Shown here piece by piece: positions 42,708 to 55,380 of a DNA stretch of 64,000 nucleotides. A program made the translations under genes and the position numbers. Position 1 is the first letter of the stretch, and each line of letters opens with the position of its first letter. The notes below the pieces were generated by a model. The model did no database searches. It saw nothing but the letters and a program-made list of their open reading frames with translations, and was not told the origin of the DNA. The stretch spans positions 15,700,935-15,764,934 of the forward strand of contig NW_022881603.1 in the NCBI RefSeq assembly GCF_003369915.1. Direction: 5' to 3'. The DNA comes from Drosophila miranda (Eukaryota; Arthropoda; Insecta; Diptera; Drosophilidae).

Positions 42708-45700
42708 ATGCGTGCTTTTGGATTGGTGAGTGCGAATGCCAGGGGATTCATTTAGAGGATGACAGGTCCACATTGAGGACTGCGAATTCGCAATCTCAGA
42801 GCTTAAGATTGACTACTGTTACTGTTACTGTCTTTTCAACTGTCATTTTACTAAGCAATATTTATGACGATTTACCGTGAATTTCTAATCCACTACTGTG
42901 GATTTCAAGACTTAAAATTCTGGAAAGTCTTACGAGAGGAATGTTTAAGAAATTTAGACGAAGGGAGGGCCAAACTATTTGATATAGTATATAATAGGAA
43001 AACAATATTTTCCTATCTTCTACAATTCGAGGAAATAATGTAGGCCACAACAAATTATAGATGGTACTTTTAATCTTCTTAGCCGGAAACCATAGATCCC
43101 TTGCAGGAATTATCCAATGATATGTTTATCATTACACGACCCATCATGACAATTCTTTCTGAAAATTCAATGTTTTGTTGTATGACAAACCATTCTCTCA
43201 CATTGTATCTAATCCGAAGGCCTCCAAAAATTGGTAATGCAATGTTCTATACAATACACATTATGCAATCCACAAACATAACGATTTTCATAACGAAGCC
43301 ATCATATCCCCGAAAAGACTCTCCATTTTGGAAAGGCAACGACCCTTGGTCGCTGTAACAATTTGCCATATTCATATACACTTTGGCTCCTAATTCGAAA
43401 TATAATTATTCTAATGAAGTTGGCCAGAGTCAGTGACAAGTCAGATTGTCCACAGCCACAGTCAGAGAGCCAAAGTCAAAAACCAAAAGCCAAAAGCAGC
43501 GCCAGCCACCGGAAGTTGTTCCTGATGCTTGGCTAACAAAGCGTGGCGGCGGGGACGGGCCAACAAAACACTGTTCATGATTACCTCTCTTGGTTGGCCA
43601 GTTGCCAGTTGGGCTTACCATTACCATTACCAGTTGGGTTTTCGGCCATTTGAGCGTTATGATTCCGAATACCTGAATGGCCAGAATCTGATTCACGCAG
43701 CCATGAGTGGCTCTAAGAAATGATGTCAATGCTATTTGGGCGATCATACATACCAACGCGAATCACTTTGCGTGGTATTCGGAAGAATTCCGTTGCATAA
43801 TCGAGGGGTGCTGATCATATTTCACGCCGACTGCCCCCCAGTGTTGTCGTCCATTTTTAATGGCGTAGAGGCTGGGGCTGGGGCTGGTATTGGGGCTGGG
43901 CCGCAGGCCTTTGTACTCTCGTCTATTATGTTCGGAGGCTGCCGGGGAGCTCCGCATTGGCCCAGTTATCTGCTGAACCGCGAAATATGTATTGGCTGGT
44001 TGCCTCCGACTCCGGAGGCCCATTGCGATAGGGGCAATTAAAACCAATTAAGTAATGATCTCGACCACGGTGTATTTCAGATGCTCTGCCTGGCCCTGCT
44101 CATCTGCGGCCGTGCCCGTGCAGCTGTGACAGGACCCGAGGCCCGATCAGGTGTTAGCCCCGGCCAAAATCTCAACCCAAACCAGCAGGTGGCCTCGGCT
44201 GGCGTGGGTGTTCTGGACTCGGTGCTGCGGGGCAAGAGCCGCCAGTCGCGCTGCGTGCGCTGCTACGAGGATCGGGATAGGGATCGCTACTACGGCGGAT
44301 ACTCCAGTCGAATGGGCGACGATCAGGGCACCAGCGCCTGGTACTACTCGGGCTACGATGATCGCAGCACCACCAGAGATCGGGACTATGACAGAACCTA
44401 CGATCGCAGTCGCTACTACGACGATCGCTACACGCCGCGCACCTACGATCGCTACGAGGGCCGGGGCGGCTACGAGGGCCGGGGGGGCTACGACGACTAC
44501 AGACGAGGCGGCAGCGCTGGCTACGGATCAAGCTCTGGCTACGGCTCAAGCTCTAGCTCCTATCCGGATCGGGAGCGCGGCTATGGCTACGGCTACGACA
44601 ATCGGGAACGCTACTATCCAGATCGCTACAGCGAAAGCTCCTCCAGAGGTTACTTTTGATCAGCCCATGATATCTCTTTGCAATCATTCTTAATCCTTTC
44701 TTCATGCCACAGATCGCTACTACGATCGATCGCGTTCCAGCTACGATCGTTACGACCCGTATGATCGCTACTACTCCAGGTATGATTTTCGCAACTATCG
44801 CCCTTGGGATGAGACCTACAGGTATCGCTAAACTGTTCCTGTCTTTGTATATATACCTATCGCTATGTGTATTCCACTTCCCCTCTCACACTCTCTCTGC
44901 TATGTGTGTGCGTGTTGTCAAAGATGTTTCCATTTCTACTCTCTAATTTCATACAAAAAAACGTACCAACTACAACAACAACAACAACACCATTACAACA
45001 TGAACACCAACAACAACAACAACAACAACAACAACATGAACATCAACATCTACAACAACCAAAACACAACACCAACAAAAACAACAACAACAACACTGTG
45101 GAAACTCCGGATGCTCCTGCACCCCAACTGCACCCAATCCACCTTTCCGCCTAACCTGCACACTCGCCTCCAACCCGACTCGAAACCCGATCACGCCCAC
45201 GCCAACTCCAACGCCAACACCCATCCCACCCGATCGCCCGATCAGTCAGGCTTCGACAATTCGGTACATGGCTATTACGTTGCCACCGACGAGGATGATG
45301 GCGACATGCGCACCCGCGGCAATGGAAATGGTAACGGCTACGCCTATAGCCGGCCCCCTCAATCGCTCTCCTCGCCCTGCGGCCGCTTGGCCGGAAATTG
45401 TCCCTATGGCGGAGGCTCCAAGGTCTCATCCTCGGCCATAAGCAGCGAGAGCTCCCGCGGCGGAGGACATACCAGTGTCCTAGGATCAGATGCTGGCATC
45501 AAGCCCAATGGCCAGGGCAGCTGGACCTATCTGGGGGACCAGGATAAATCCGAGGGCAGCGGCAGCAGCAGCGGAGGGAGCAATGGAGGAGGGAGTGGCT
45601 CATCGGGTAGCGCTAGCATGAGCAGCGGCAGCAGTCGGGATCGAGAAAGGGAACGGGATCGGGACCGCGATGCACAGAGGTAAGTTGCAGTGGGTGCTGC

Positions 45701-46102
45701 CCCTCGCCGGCTCCTGCAACTCCTGTCCACAGCTCCAGCTTCCAGCCCTCGTCGCAGCCAGGAATCGGTCAAAGCATTAAGATAGGCTTGCTCTCTTCTC
45801 GCCCCTTGTAGCTCTTCCTATGGTGGCCGACCGCGTCCTCTAGGCGTCAGCTATCTGCTCGAACGCGACTCGGGCAATGCCGCAGACGCCTCCTCGGATG
45901 GCCCAAGCGACCCGGCGAGTCCTGCCAGCGGTGGTGGTGAAATTAATGGTGAGGGAATGCCCATTCCCGCGGCCCAGACGGCCTCCGAGGGCAATCCCGG
46001 CAAGACAATGGACAATGCAAGGCAATAGCTCCGTTAGCGGAACCGAAACCAGATCCTGCCCCGATGCGAGCTCCTGCTGGGAATGGCAGCGCAAAGTGTA
46101 AC
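42708..46102 (+). CDS. Secreted Arg/Tyr/Gly/Ser-rich protein, probably disrupted at its 3' end
   Basis: Exon 1 (42708-42725) encodes MRAFGL and joins exon 2 (44081-44648) to give a signal peptide with a hydrophobic core ending near Ala-Arg-Ala. Exon 2 is rich in Asp-Arg-Tyr-Tyr and Gly-Tyr repeats. Its donor is GTTACT, which is weak; read-through ends at TGA 44657-44659. Exon 3 (44713-44831) continues Asp-Arg-Tyr repeats to TAA. Further exon-like blocks follow: a Ser/Gly-rich one ending at the donor 45681, and one at 45812-46102. The latter needs one base of frame change near 46017 to reach a Cys-Asn end. A polyadenylation signal is at 46176-46181. I do not recognise the family. Whether all blocks belong to one transcript is inference. 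The block from 44933 on is the one amplified downstream. Confidence 0.55.
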
Positions 46103-46481
46103 CTACCTTCCGTATTTATGTGTACTTCGTAAGTCTCCAAAGAAACTATTTATGTGTGCGTGCACGCTTTGCTCAAATAAACAATCTTCAAAGATCCTCA
46201 AGGACTCGGAGTTTCGCTGGGATTAAGGGGGAATGAAACGACATATTTTTCAGGGTGAAAGTACAGTTTGCTTTTTTGTTTAAGTTTTTAATTCTTAACT
46301 ATGATTCAATACGGTTCTTTTAGGTCAAATACTATATTCTCCCTTTTTGAGAATCGCGTCCCTGAGCAAAATATAAAACAATCACAAAAGTACACAAAAT
46401 GAAAACCCAAAGAAAGTATACGTTAAATCAGTGATTAAGAAAATATATGAAACAACATATAAGTAAATGGAAACAAATAAA
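44933..46481 (+). repeat. Amplified gene-fragment unit, copy 0 (resident copy)
   Basis: This 1.55 kb segment starts at TTTCTACTCTCTAATTTC. It spans a CAA microsatellite, the Ser/Gly-rich exon, a GTAAG intron, the last exon, the polyadenylation signal and flanking DNA. It is the only copy contiguous with the upstream gene, so it is the likely source. It has the longest CAA tract and the full last exon. Confidence 0.85.
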
Positions 46482-48361
46482 ACGAGGGGGCCCAGTCATG
46501 GAAATGACTGGAAACCATATGGAAATACGCACTTCAAGTTTACGGCATCGCGTCAAAAACCAACTTAAATAAAATTAGAGTTGCTCAGTCAAAAATTCTA
46601 CGACGAATATGCAATGCTCCATGGTACATACGAAACAGCGACATCGAGAGGGACCTAAAGGTTCCCAAAGTGGGCGATGTTATACAATTACAAGCAGCAA
46701 GGTACTTGCAACGACTTGGTGGTCACCCTAATGCGCTAGCCAGACGTCTAATTAACCCGCCAAGGAAAAGAAGACTCAAAAGGAGTCATCCACTGGATCT
46801 CCCTACTAGATCCCTCCTATAACATCTCATTAACTTTTTGTAAATATTCTAAATAATGTATGTACCTACTCCATATATGTAACATTAAGTTTAGGTATGT
46901 ATCTCCTGTGATCAATTGTTTTTCCCCTTAAATGTAAAACTAGATTAAGTTGCCACGAAAGGTAGCAGTAAACTTGTTTACAATAAAATACAAATTTTCC
47001 ACATGAAAAAACAAAAAAAAAAACAAAAAAAAACGAGGGGTAACGTTGTGAGTTGCTGCGGACACCGCAACTCTACAGTTATACCCGATACTAAGTCCGT
47101 ATGGCTCTACTCCGGCAGACGCCGCAAATATTAAACGACACGACAAGGAGTGCGTGCGAGAGAGACAGAAAATCAGTCTGAGCGTGACGTCGGGTGCTGC
47201 GTAGCCAGTGCAAATTGATTTGTTCCTTTTGGCTGTAAAAATTATCTGATCTGATCCAGATTCAGCAATCTGATATATATGATCATTATCTATGATTCTG
47301 CGTGTTTAGTTTTCTCTTATCCTCAATATTGTGGATGCAACAGATTTTCGTCCTTTGTGGGGGCGGAAAGGGGTGGGGCGAAATTTTGAGATATACGTTT
47401 TATAGTGAGATTCTAACAGGAGTGCGGATACCAAATTTGGTTACTCTAGCCTTATATGTCTCTGAGATTTGTGAATATCCCCAGATTTTCATCTTTTGCG
47501 GGGGCGGAAGGGGGTGTGGCGAAATTTTGAAACAAACTCGTCTCGGTCCGATATATGAGGAGTGTGGATACCAAATTTGGTTGCTCTAGCTTTTATAGTC
47601 TCTGAGATCTAGGCGCTAATGTTTTACTCTAAGCAAAGCCGGCTTTGCTACGTGTGTGTTAGAGAGAGACAGGGCGAGAAAAAATGAAATTGTTTTCTTG
47701 ATTCTGGCTATAATAATTATACGATCTGGTTCAGATTTTGCACTCTAGAAGATATAGTCATCTTCTACGATTCTGCGTTTTTTGTTTTCTCGTATCGTCG
47801 AAATTGTGGATGCCACAGATTTTCGCCCTTTGTGGGGGCGGAAGTAGGCGGGGCAAAGTTTTGAAATATTCTTGTAGCAGTGACATATCACAGAAGTCTG
47901 GATCCAAAACATCGTTGCTCTCGCTCTTATAGTCTTTGAGCACTAGGCGCTGAAGGGGACGGACAGACGGACAGAAGGACAGACGGACGGACGGACAGAC
48001 GGACAGACGGACAGACAGACTTGGCTCAATCGACTCGGCTATTGATGCTGATCAAGAATATATATACTCTATACTCTAGCCTTAATAGTCTCTGAGATTT
48101 GTGAATATCCCCAGATTTTCATCCTTTGCGGGGGCGGAAGGGGGTGTGGCGAAATTTTGAAACAAAGTCGTCTCGGTCCGATATATTAGGAGTGTGGATA
48201 CCAAATTTGGTTGCTCTAGCTTTTGTAGTCTCTGAGATCTAGGCGCTAATGTTTTACTCTAAGCAAAGCCGCCTATGCTACGTGTGTGTTAGAGAGAGAC
48301 AGGGCGAGAAAAAATGAAATTGTTTTCTTGATGCTGGCTATAATAATAATACGATCCAATT
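46482..48361 (+). mobile_element. Composite DINE block F with nested jockey-type insertion
   Basis: The DINE starts at 46482, is split after its first 8 bases by a non-LTR fragment, and resumes at 47033. It runs nearly to its right end, but at about 48070 (ATATATACTCTA) it switches into the middle of another DINE copy, which stops at the sequence GATCCAATTCAA next to gene-fragment copy 1. It therefore contains two joined DINE pieces and no complete right end. Confidence 0.82.
46490..47032 (+). mobile_element. 5'-truncated jockey-clade non-LTR retrotransposon
   Basis: It encodes the last ~100 residues of a jockey-type ORF2 (frame 46520-46822, with Leu-Arg-Arg-Ile-Cys-Asn-Ala-Pro-Trp-Tyr), then a 3' untranslated region and an A-rich tail interrupted by single C. 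The sequence ACGAGGGG occurs on both sides (46482-46489 and 47033-47040), which is the target duplication. It is a dead-on-arrival insertion. Confidence 0.82.
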
Positions 48362-49900
48362 CAATTTCTACTCTCTAATTTCATACAAAATAACGTACCA
48401 ACTACAACAACAACAACAACACCATTACAACATGAACACCAACAACAACAACAACATGAACATCAACATCTACAACAACCAAAACACAACACCAACAAAA
48501 ACAACAACAACAACACTGTGGAAACTCCGGATGCTCCTGCACCCCAACTGCACCCAATCCACCTTTCCGCCTAACCTGCACACTCGCCTCCAACCCGACT
48601 CGAAACCCGATCACGCCCACGCCAACTCCAACGCCAACACCCATCCCACCCGATCGCCCGATCAGTCAGGCTTCGACAATTCGGGACATGGCTATTACGT
48701 TGCCACCGACGAGGATGATGGCGACATGCGCACCCGCGGCAATGGAAATGGTAACGGCTACGCCTATAGCCGGCCCCCTCAATCGCTCTCCTCGCCCTGC
48801 GGCCGCTTGGCCGGAAATTGTCCCTATGGCGGAGGCTCCAAGGTCTCATCCTCGGCCATAAGCAGCGAGAGCTCCCGCGGCGGAGGACATACCAGTGTCC
48901 TAGGATCAGATGCTGGCATCAAGCCCAATGGCCAGGGCAGCTGGACCTATCTGGGGGACCAGGATAAATCCGAGGGCAGCGGCAGCAGCAGCGGAGGGAG
49001 CAATGGAGGAGGGAGTGGCTCATCGGGTAGCGCTAGCATGAGCAGCGGCAGCAGTCGGGATCGAGAAAGGGAACGGGATCGGGACCGCGATGCACAGAGG
49101 TAAGTTGCAGTGGGTGCTGCCCCTCGCCGGCTCCTGCAACTCCTGTCCACAGCTCCAGCTTCCAGCACTCGTCGCAGCCAGGAATCGGTCAAAGCATTAA
49201 GATAGGCTTGCTCTCTTCTCGCCCCTTGTAGCTCTTCCTATGGTGGCCGACCGCGTCCTCTAGGCGTCAGCTATCTGCTCGAACGCGACTCGGGCAATGC
49301 CGCAGACGCCTCCTCGGATGGCCAAAGCGACCCGGCGAGTCCTGCCAGCGGTGGTGGTGAAATTAATGGTGAGGGAATGCCCATTCCCGCGGCCCAGACG
49401 GCCTCCGAGGGCAATCCCGGCAAGACAATGGACAATGCAAGGCAATAGCTCCGTTAGCGGAACCGAAACCAGATCCTGCCCCGATGCGAGCTCCTGCTGG
49501 GAATGGCAGCGCAAAGTGTAACCTACCTTCCGTATTTATGTGTACTTCGTAAGTCTCCAAAGAAACTATTTATGTGTGCGTGCACGCTTTGCTCAAATAA
49601 ACAATCTTCAAAGATCCTCAAGGACTCGGAGTTTCGCTGGGATTAAGGGGAATGAAACGACATATTTTTCAGGGTGAAAGTACAGTTTGCTTTATTGTTT
49701 AAGTTTTTAATTCTTAACTATGATTCAATACGGTTCTTTTAGGTCAAATACTATATTCTCCCTCTTTGAGAATCGCGTCCCTGAGCAAAATATAAAACAA
49801 TCACAAAAGTACACAAAATGAAAACCCAAAGAAAGTATACGGTAAATCAGTGATTAAGAAAATATATGAAACAACATATAAGTAAATGGAAACAAATAAA
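48362..49900 (+). repeat. Amplified gene-fragment unit, copy 1
   Basis: Nearly identical to copy 0, with a shorter CAA tract (about 12 bases fewer Asn codons in the 5' part). It keeps the full last exon. Its upstream edge abuts a truncated DINE at GATCCAATTCAA, where both sequences share TTC. It encodes the Ser/Gly-rich frame 48432-49103 without a stop. Confidence 0.85.
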
Positions 49901-50601
49901 ACGAGGGGGAACGTTGTGAGTTGCTGCGGACACCGCAACTCTACAGTTATACCCGATACTAAGTCAGTATGGCTCTACTTCGGCAGACGCCGCAAATATT
50001 AAACGACACGACAAGGAGTGCGTGCGAGAGAGACAGAAAATCAGTCTGAGCGTGACGTCGGGTGCTGCGTAGCCAGTGCAAATTGATTTGTTCCTTTTGG
50101 CTATAAAAATGATCTGATCTGATCCAGATTCAGCAATCTGATATATATGATAATTATCTATGATTCTGCGTTTTTAGTTTTCTCGTATCCTCAATATTGT
50201 GGATGCAACAGATTTTCGTCTTTTGTGGGGGCGGAAGGGGGTGGGGCGAAATTTTGAGATATACGTTTTATAGTGAGATCTAACAGGAGTGCGGATACCA
50301 AATTTGGTTACTCTAGCCTTAATAGTCTCTGAGATTTGTGAATATCCCCAGATTTTCATCCTTTGCGGGGGCGGAAGGGGGTGTGGCGAAATTTTGAAAC
50401 AAACTCGTCTCGGTCCGATATATTAGGAGTGTGGATACCATATTTGGTTGCTCTAGCTTTAGTAGTCTCTGAGATCTAGGCGCTAATGTTTTACTCTAAG
50501 CAAAGCCGCCTATGCTACGTGTGTGTTAGAGAGAGACAGGGCGAGAAAAAATGAAATTGTTTTCTTGATGCTGGCTATAATAATAATACGATCCAATTCA
50601 A
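49901..50601 (+). mobile_element. DINE fragment G (left 0.7 kb)
   Basis: Left end to the common breakpoint GATCCAATTCAA. The microsatellite and right-end hairpin are missing. It separates gene-fragment copies 1 and 2. Confidence 0.85.
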
Positions 50602-52119
50602 ATTCTACTCTCTAATTTCATACAAAAAAACGTACCAACTACAACAACAACAACAACACCATTACAACATGAAACCCAACAACAACAACAACATGAACAT
50701 CAACATCTACAACAACCAAAACACAACACCAACAAAAACAACAACAACAACACTGTGGAAACTCCGGATGCTCCTGCACCCCAACTGCACCCAATCCACC
50801 TTTCCGCCTAACCTGCACACTCGCCTCCAACCCGACTCGAAACCCGATCACGCCCACGCCAACTCCAACGCCAACACCCATCCCACCCGATCGCCCGATC
50901 AGTCAGGCTTCGACAATTCGGGACATGGCTATTACGTTGCCACCGACGAGGATGATGGCGACATGCGCACCCGCGGCAATGGAAATGGTAACGGCTACGC
51001 CTATAGTCGGCCCCCTCAATCGCTCTCCTCGCCCTGCGGCCGCTTGGCCGGAAATTGTCCCTATGGCGGAGGCTCCAAGGTCTCATCCTCGGCCATAAGC
51101 AGCGAGAGCTCCCGCGGCGGAGGACATACCAGTGTCCTGAGATCAGATGCTGGCATCAAGCCCAATGGCCAGGGCAGCTGGACCTATCTGGGGGACCAGG
51201 ATAAATACGAGGGCAGCGGCAGCAGCAGCGGAGGGAGCAATGGAGGAGGGAGTGGCTCATCGGGTAGCGCTAGCATGAGCAGCGGCAGTAGTCGGGATCG
51301 AGAAAGGGAACGGGATCGGGACCGCGATGCACAGAGGTAAGTTGCAGTGGGTGCTGCCCCTCGCCGGCTCCTGCAACTCCTGTCCACAGCTCCAGCTTCC
51401 AGCACTCGTCGCAGCCAGGAATCGGTCAAAGCATTAAGATAGGCTTGCTCTCTTCTCGCCCCTTGTAGCTCTTCCTATGGTGGCCGACCGCGTCCTCTAG
51501 GCGTCAGCTATCTGCTCGAACGCGACTCGGGCAATGCCGCAGACGCCTCCTCGGATGGCCCAAGCGACCCGGCGAGTCCTGCCGGCGATGGTGGTGAAAT
51601 TAATGGTGAGGGAATGCCCATTCCCGCGGCCCAGACGGCCTCCGAGGGCAATCCCGGCAAGACAATGGACAATGCAAGGCAATAGCTCCGTTAGCGGAAC
51701 CGAAACCAGATCCTGCACCGATGCGAGCTCCTGCTGGGAATGGCAGCGCAAAGTGTAACCTACCTTCCGTATTTATGTGTACTTCGTAAGTCTCCAAAGA
51801 AACTATTTATGTGTGCGTGCACGCTTTGCTCAAATAAACAATCTTCAAAGATCCTCAAGGACTCGGAGTTTCGCTGGGATTAAGGGGGAATGAAACGACA
51901 TATTTTTCAGGGTGAAAGTACAGTTTGCTTTATTGTTTAAGTTTTTAATTCTTAACTATGATTCAATACGGTTCTTTTAGGTCAAATACTATATTCTCCC
52001 TGAGCAAAATATAAAACAATCACAAAAGTACACAAAATGAAAACCCAAAGAAAGTATACGGTAAATCAGTGATTAAGAAAATATATGAAACAACATATAA
52101 GTAAATGGAAACAAATAAA
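50602..52119 (+). repeat. Amplified gene-fragment unit, copy 2
   Basis: As copy 1, with private substitutions (for example Gly to Arg and Ser to Tyr in the Ser/Gly-rich frame 50669-51340). It also has a deletion that removes CCTTTTTGAGAATCGCGT near 51998. The last exon is full length. Confidence 0.85.
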
Positions 52120-53234
52120 ACGAGGGGAACGTTGTGAGTTGCTGCGGACACCGCAACTCTACAGTTATACCCGATACTAAGTCCGTATGGCTCTACTCCG
52201 GCAGACGCCGCAAATATTAAACGACACGACAAGGAGTGCGTGCGAGAGAGACAGAAAATCAGTCTGAGCGTGACGTCGGGTGCTGCGTAGCCAGTGCAAA
52301 TTGATTTTTTCCTTTTGGCTATAAAAATGATCTGATCTGATCCAGATTCAGCAATCTGATATATATGATCATTATCTATGATTCTGCGTTTTTAGTTTTC
52401 TCGTATCCTCAATATTGTGGATGCAACAGATTTTCGTCCTTTGTGGGGGCGGAAGGGGGTGGGGCGAAATTTTAAGATAAACGTTTTATAGTGAGATCTA
52501 ACAGGAGTGCGGATACCAAATTTGGTTACTCTAGCCTTAATAGTCTCTGAGATTTGTGAATATCCCCAGATTTTCATCCTTTGCGGGGGCGGAAGGGGGT
52601 GTGGCGAAATTTTGAAACAAACTCGTCTCGGTCCGATATATTAGGAGTGTGGATACCAAATTTGGTTGCTCTAGCTTTTGTAGTCTCTGAGATCTAGGCG
52701 CTAATGTTTTACTCTAAGCAAAGCCGCCTATGCTACGTGTGTGTTAGAGAGAGACAGGGCGAGAAAAAATGAAATTGTTTTCTTGATGCTGGCTATAATA
52801 ATAATACGATCCAATTCAAATTCTGCAGTCTAAAAGATATGGTCATTCTCTACGATTCTGCGTTTTTGGTTTTCTCATATCTTTAAAATTGTGGATGCCA
52901 CAGATTTTCGTCCTTTGTGGGGGCGGAAGTGGGCGGGGCAAAGTTTTGAAATATTTTTGTAGCAGTGACATATCACAGAAGTCTGGGTCCAAAACATCGT
53001 TGCTCTAGCTCCTATAGTCTTTGAGCACTAGGCGCTGAAGGGGACGGACAGACGGACGGACGGACAGACGGACAGACGGACAGACAGACATGGCTCAATC
53101 GACTCGGCTATTGATGCTGATCAAGAATATATATACTTTATGGGGTCGGAAACGATTCCTTCTGGACGTTACACACATCCACTTTTACCACAAATCTAAT
53201 ATAGCCCAATACTCATTTTGAGTATCGGGTATAA
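52120..53234 (+). mobile_element. DINE copy H, full length
   Basis: Both ends are present; the left end reads ACGAGGGGAACG (one G fewer). The microsatellite lies at about 53041-53090. The right end carries one change in the flank of the hairpin (TATAGCCC). Confidence 0.85.
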
Positions 53235-53440
53235 AAATAAACTAATCACATAATTATAGTAAATCAATTTAACTAAATAATTGACTAATAAAATATGTTT
53301 AAAAATCATACTAAGATACAAAAAGAATAAATATTAAACATAAAGAAATACCAAAATATTATGAAAAAATATGAATTAACAACGTACCGACGAAAATAAT
53401 TATAATAAGAAGAACAAAATTAATATTATTGATAAAATTA
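53235..53440. repeat. AT-rich spacer, first copy
   Basis: The first part (about 130 bp) recurs almost unchanged at 54549-54682 after the next DINE. Spacer and DINE have therefore been duplicated together. No coding potential. Confidence 0.7.
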
Positions 53441-54548
53441 ACGAGGGGGAACGTTGTGAGTTGCTGCGGACACCGCAACTCTACAGTTATACCCGATACT
53501 AAGTCAGTATGGCTCTCCTCCGGCAGACGCCGCTAATATTAAACGACACGACAAAGAGTGCGTGCGAGAGAGACAGAAAATCAGTCTGAGCGTGACGTCA
53601 GGCGCTGAGTAGCCACTGCAAATTGATTTGTTCCTATTGGCTATAAAAATGATCTGATCTGATCCAGATTCAGCAATCTGATAGATATGGTCATTATCTA
53701 TGAATCTGCGTTTTTAGTATTCTCGAATGGGCAATATTGTGGATGCAACAGATTTTCGTCCGTTGTGGCGGCGGAAGGGGGTATGGCGAAATTTTGAGAT
53801 ACACGTTTTATAGTAAGATCTAACAGGAGTGCGGATACCAAATCTGGTTAATCTAGCCTTAATAGTCTCTGAGATTTTTAAATATCCCCAGATTTTTGTC
53901 CTTTGCGGGGGCGGAAGGGGGTGTGGCGAAACTTTGAAACAAACTCGTCTCGGTCCGATATATTAGGAGTGTGGATACCAAATTTGGTTACTCTAGCTTT
54001 TATAGTCTCTGAGATCTAGGCGCTAATGTTTTACTCTAAGCAAAGCCGCCTATGCTACGTGTGTGTTAGATAGAGACAGGGCGAGAAAAAATGAAATTGT
54101 TTTCTTGATGCTGGCTATAATAATAATACGATCCAATTCAGATTCCGCAGTCTTAAAGATATGGTCATTCTCTACAATTCTACGTTTTTGGTTTTCTCAT
54201 ATCTTTAAAATTGTGGATGCCACAGATTTTCGTCCTTTCTGGGGGCGGAAGTGGGCGCGGCGAAGTTTTAAAATATTTTTGTAGCGGTGACATATCTCAG
54301 AAGTCTGGATCCAAAACATCGTTGCTCTAGCTCTTATAGTCTTTGAGCACTAGGCGCTGAAGGGGACGGACAGACGGACGGACGGACAGACGGACAGACA
54401 GACATGGCTCAATCGACTCGGCTATTGATGCTGATCAAGAATATATATACTTTATGGGGTCGGAAACGATTCCTTCTGGACGTTACACACATCCACTTTT
54501 ACCACAAATCTAATAGACCCCAATACTCATTTTGAGTATCGGGTATAA
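53441..54548 (+). mobile_element. DINE copy I, full length and diverged
   Basis: Complete ends, but more substitutions than its neighbours (for example GACGTCAGGCGCTGAG near 53595), suggesting an older copy. Confidence 0.85.
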
Positions 54549-54682
54549 AAATAAACTAATCACAGAATTATAGTAAATCAATTTAACTAAATAATTAACT
54601 AATAAAATATGTATAAAAATCATACTAAGATACAAAAAGAATAAATATTAAACATAAAGAATTACCAAAAAAATTATGAAAA
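54549..54682. repeat. AT-rich spacer, second copy
   Basis: A shorter duplicate of 53235-53440, sitting between two DINE copies. Confidence 0.7.
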
Positions 54683-55380
54683 ACGAGGGGGAACGTTGTG
54701 AGTTGCTGCGGACACCGCAACTCTACGGTTATACCCGATACTAAGTCAGTATGGTTCTCCTCCGGCAGACGCCGCTAATATTAAACGACACGACAAAGAG
54801 TGCGTGCGAGAGAGACAGAAAATCAGTCTGAGCGTGACGTCGGGCGCTGCGTAGCCACTGCAAATTGATTTGTTCCTATTGGCTATAAAAATGATCTGAT
54901 CTGATTCAGATTCAGCAATCTGATAGATATGGTCATTATCTATGATTCTGTGTTTTTAGTTTTCTCGAATGTGCAAAAGTGTGGATGCAACAGATTTTCG
55001 TCCTTTGTGGTGGCGGAAGGGGGTGGGGCGAAATTTTAAGATATACGTTTTATAGTGAGATCTAACAGGAGTGCGGATACTAAATTTGGTTACTCTAGCC
55101 TTAATAGTCTCTGAGATTTGTGAATATCCCCAGATTTTCTTCCTTTGCGGGGGCGGAAGGGGGTGTGGCGAAATTTTGAAACAAACTCGTCTCGGTCCGA
55201 TATATTAGGAGTGTGGATACCAAATTTGGTTGCTCTAGCTTTTGTAGTCTCTGAGATCTAGGCGCTAATGTTTTACTCTAAGCAAAGCCGCCTATGCTGC
55301 GTGTGTGTTAGAGAGAGACAGGGCGAGAAAAAATGAAATTGTTTTCTTGATGCTGGCTATAATAATAATACGATCCAATC
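54683..55380 (+). mobile_element. DINE fragment J (left 0.7 kb)
   Basis: Left end to the common breakpoint (GATCCAATC here), then gene-fragment copy 3. Confidence 0.85.

Noticed and set aside
45000..45060. Poly-Asn/Gln stretch as a genuine coding domain
   Set aside because: It is a CAA microsatellite whose length varies between copies; it may be intronic, so only the Ser/Gly-rich exon is described as coding.
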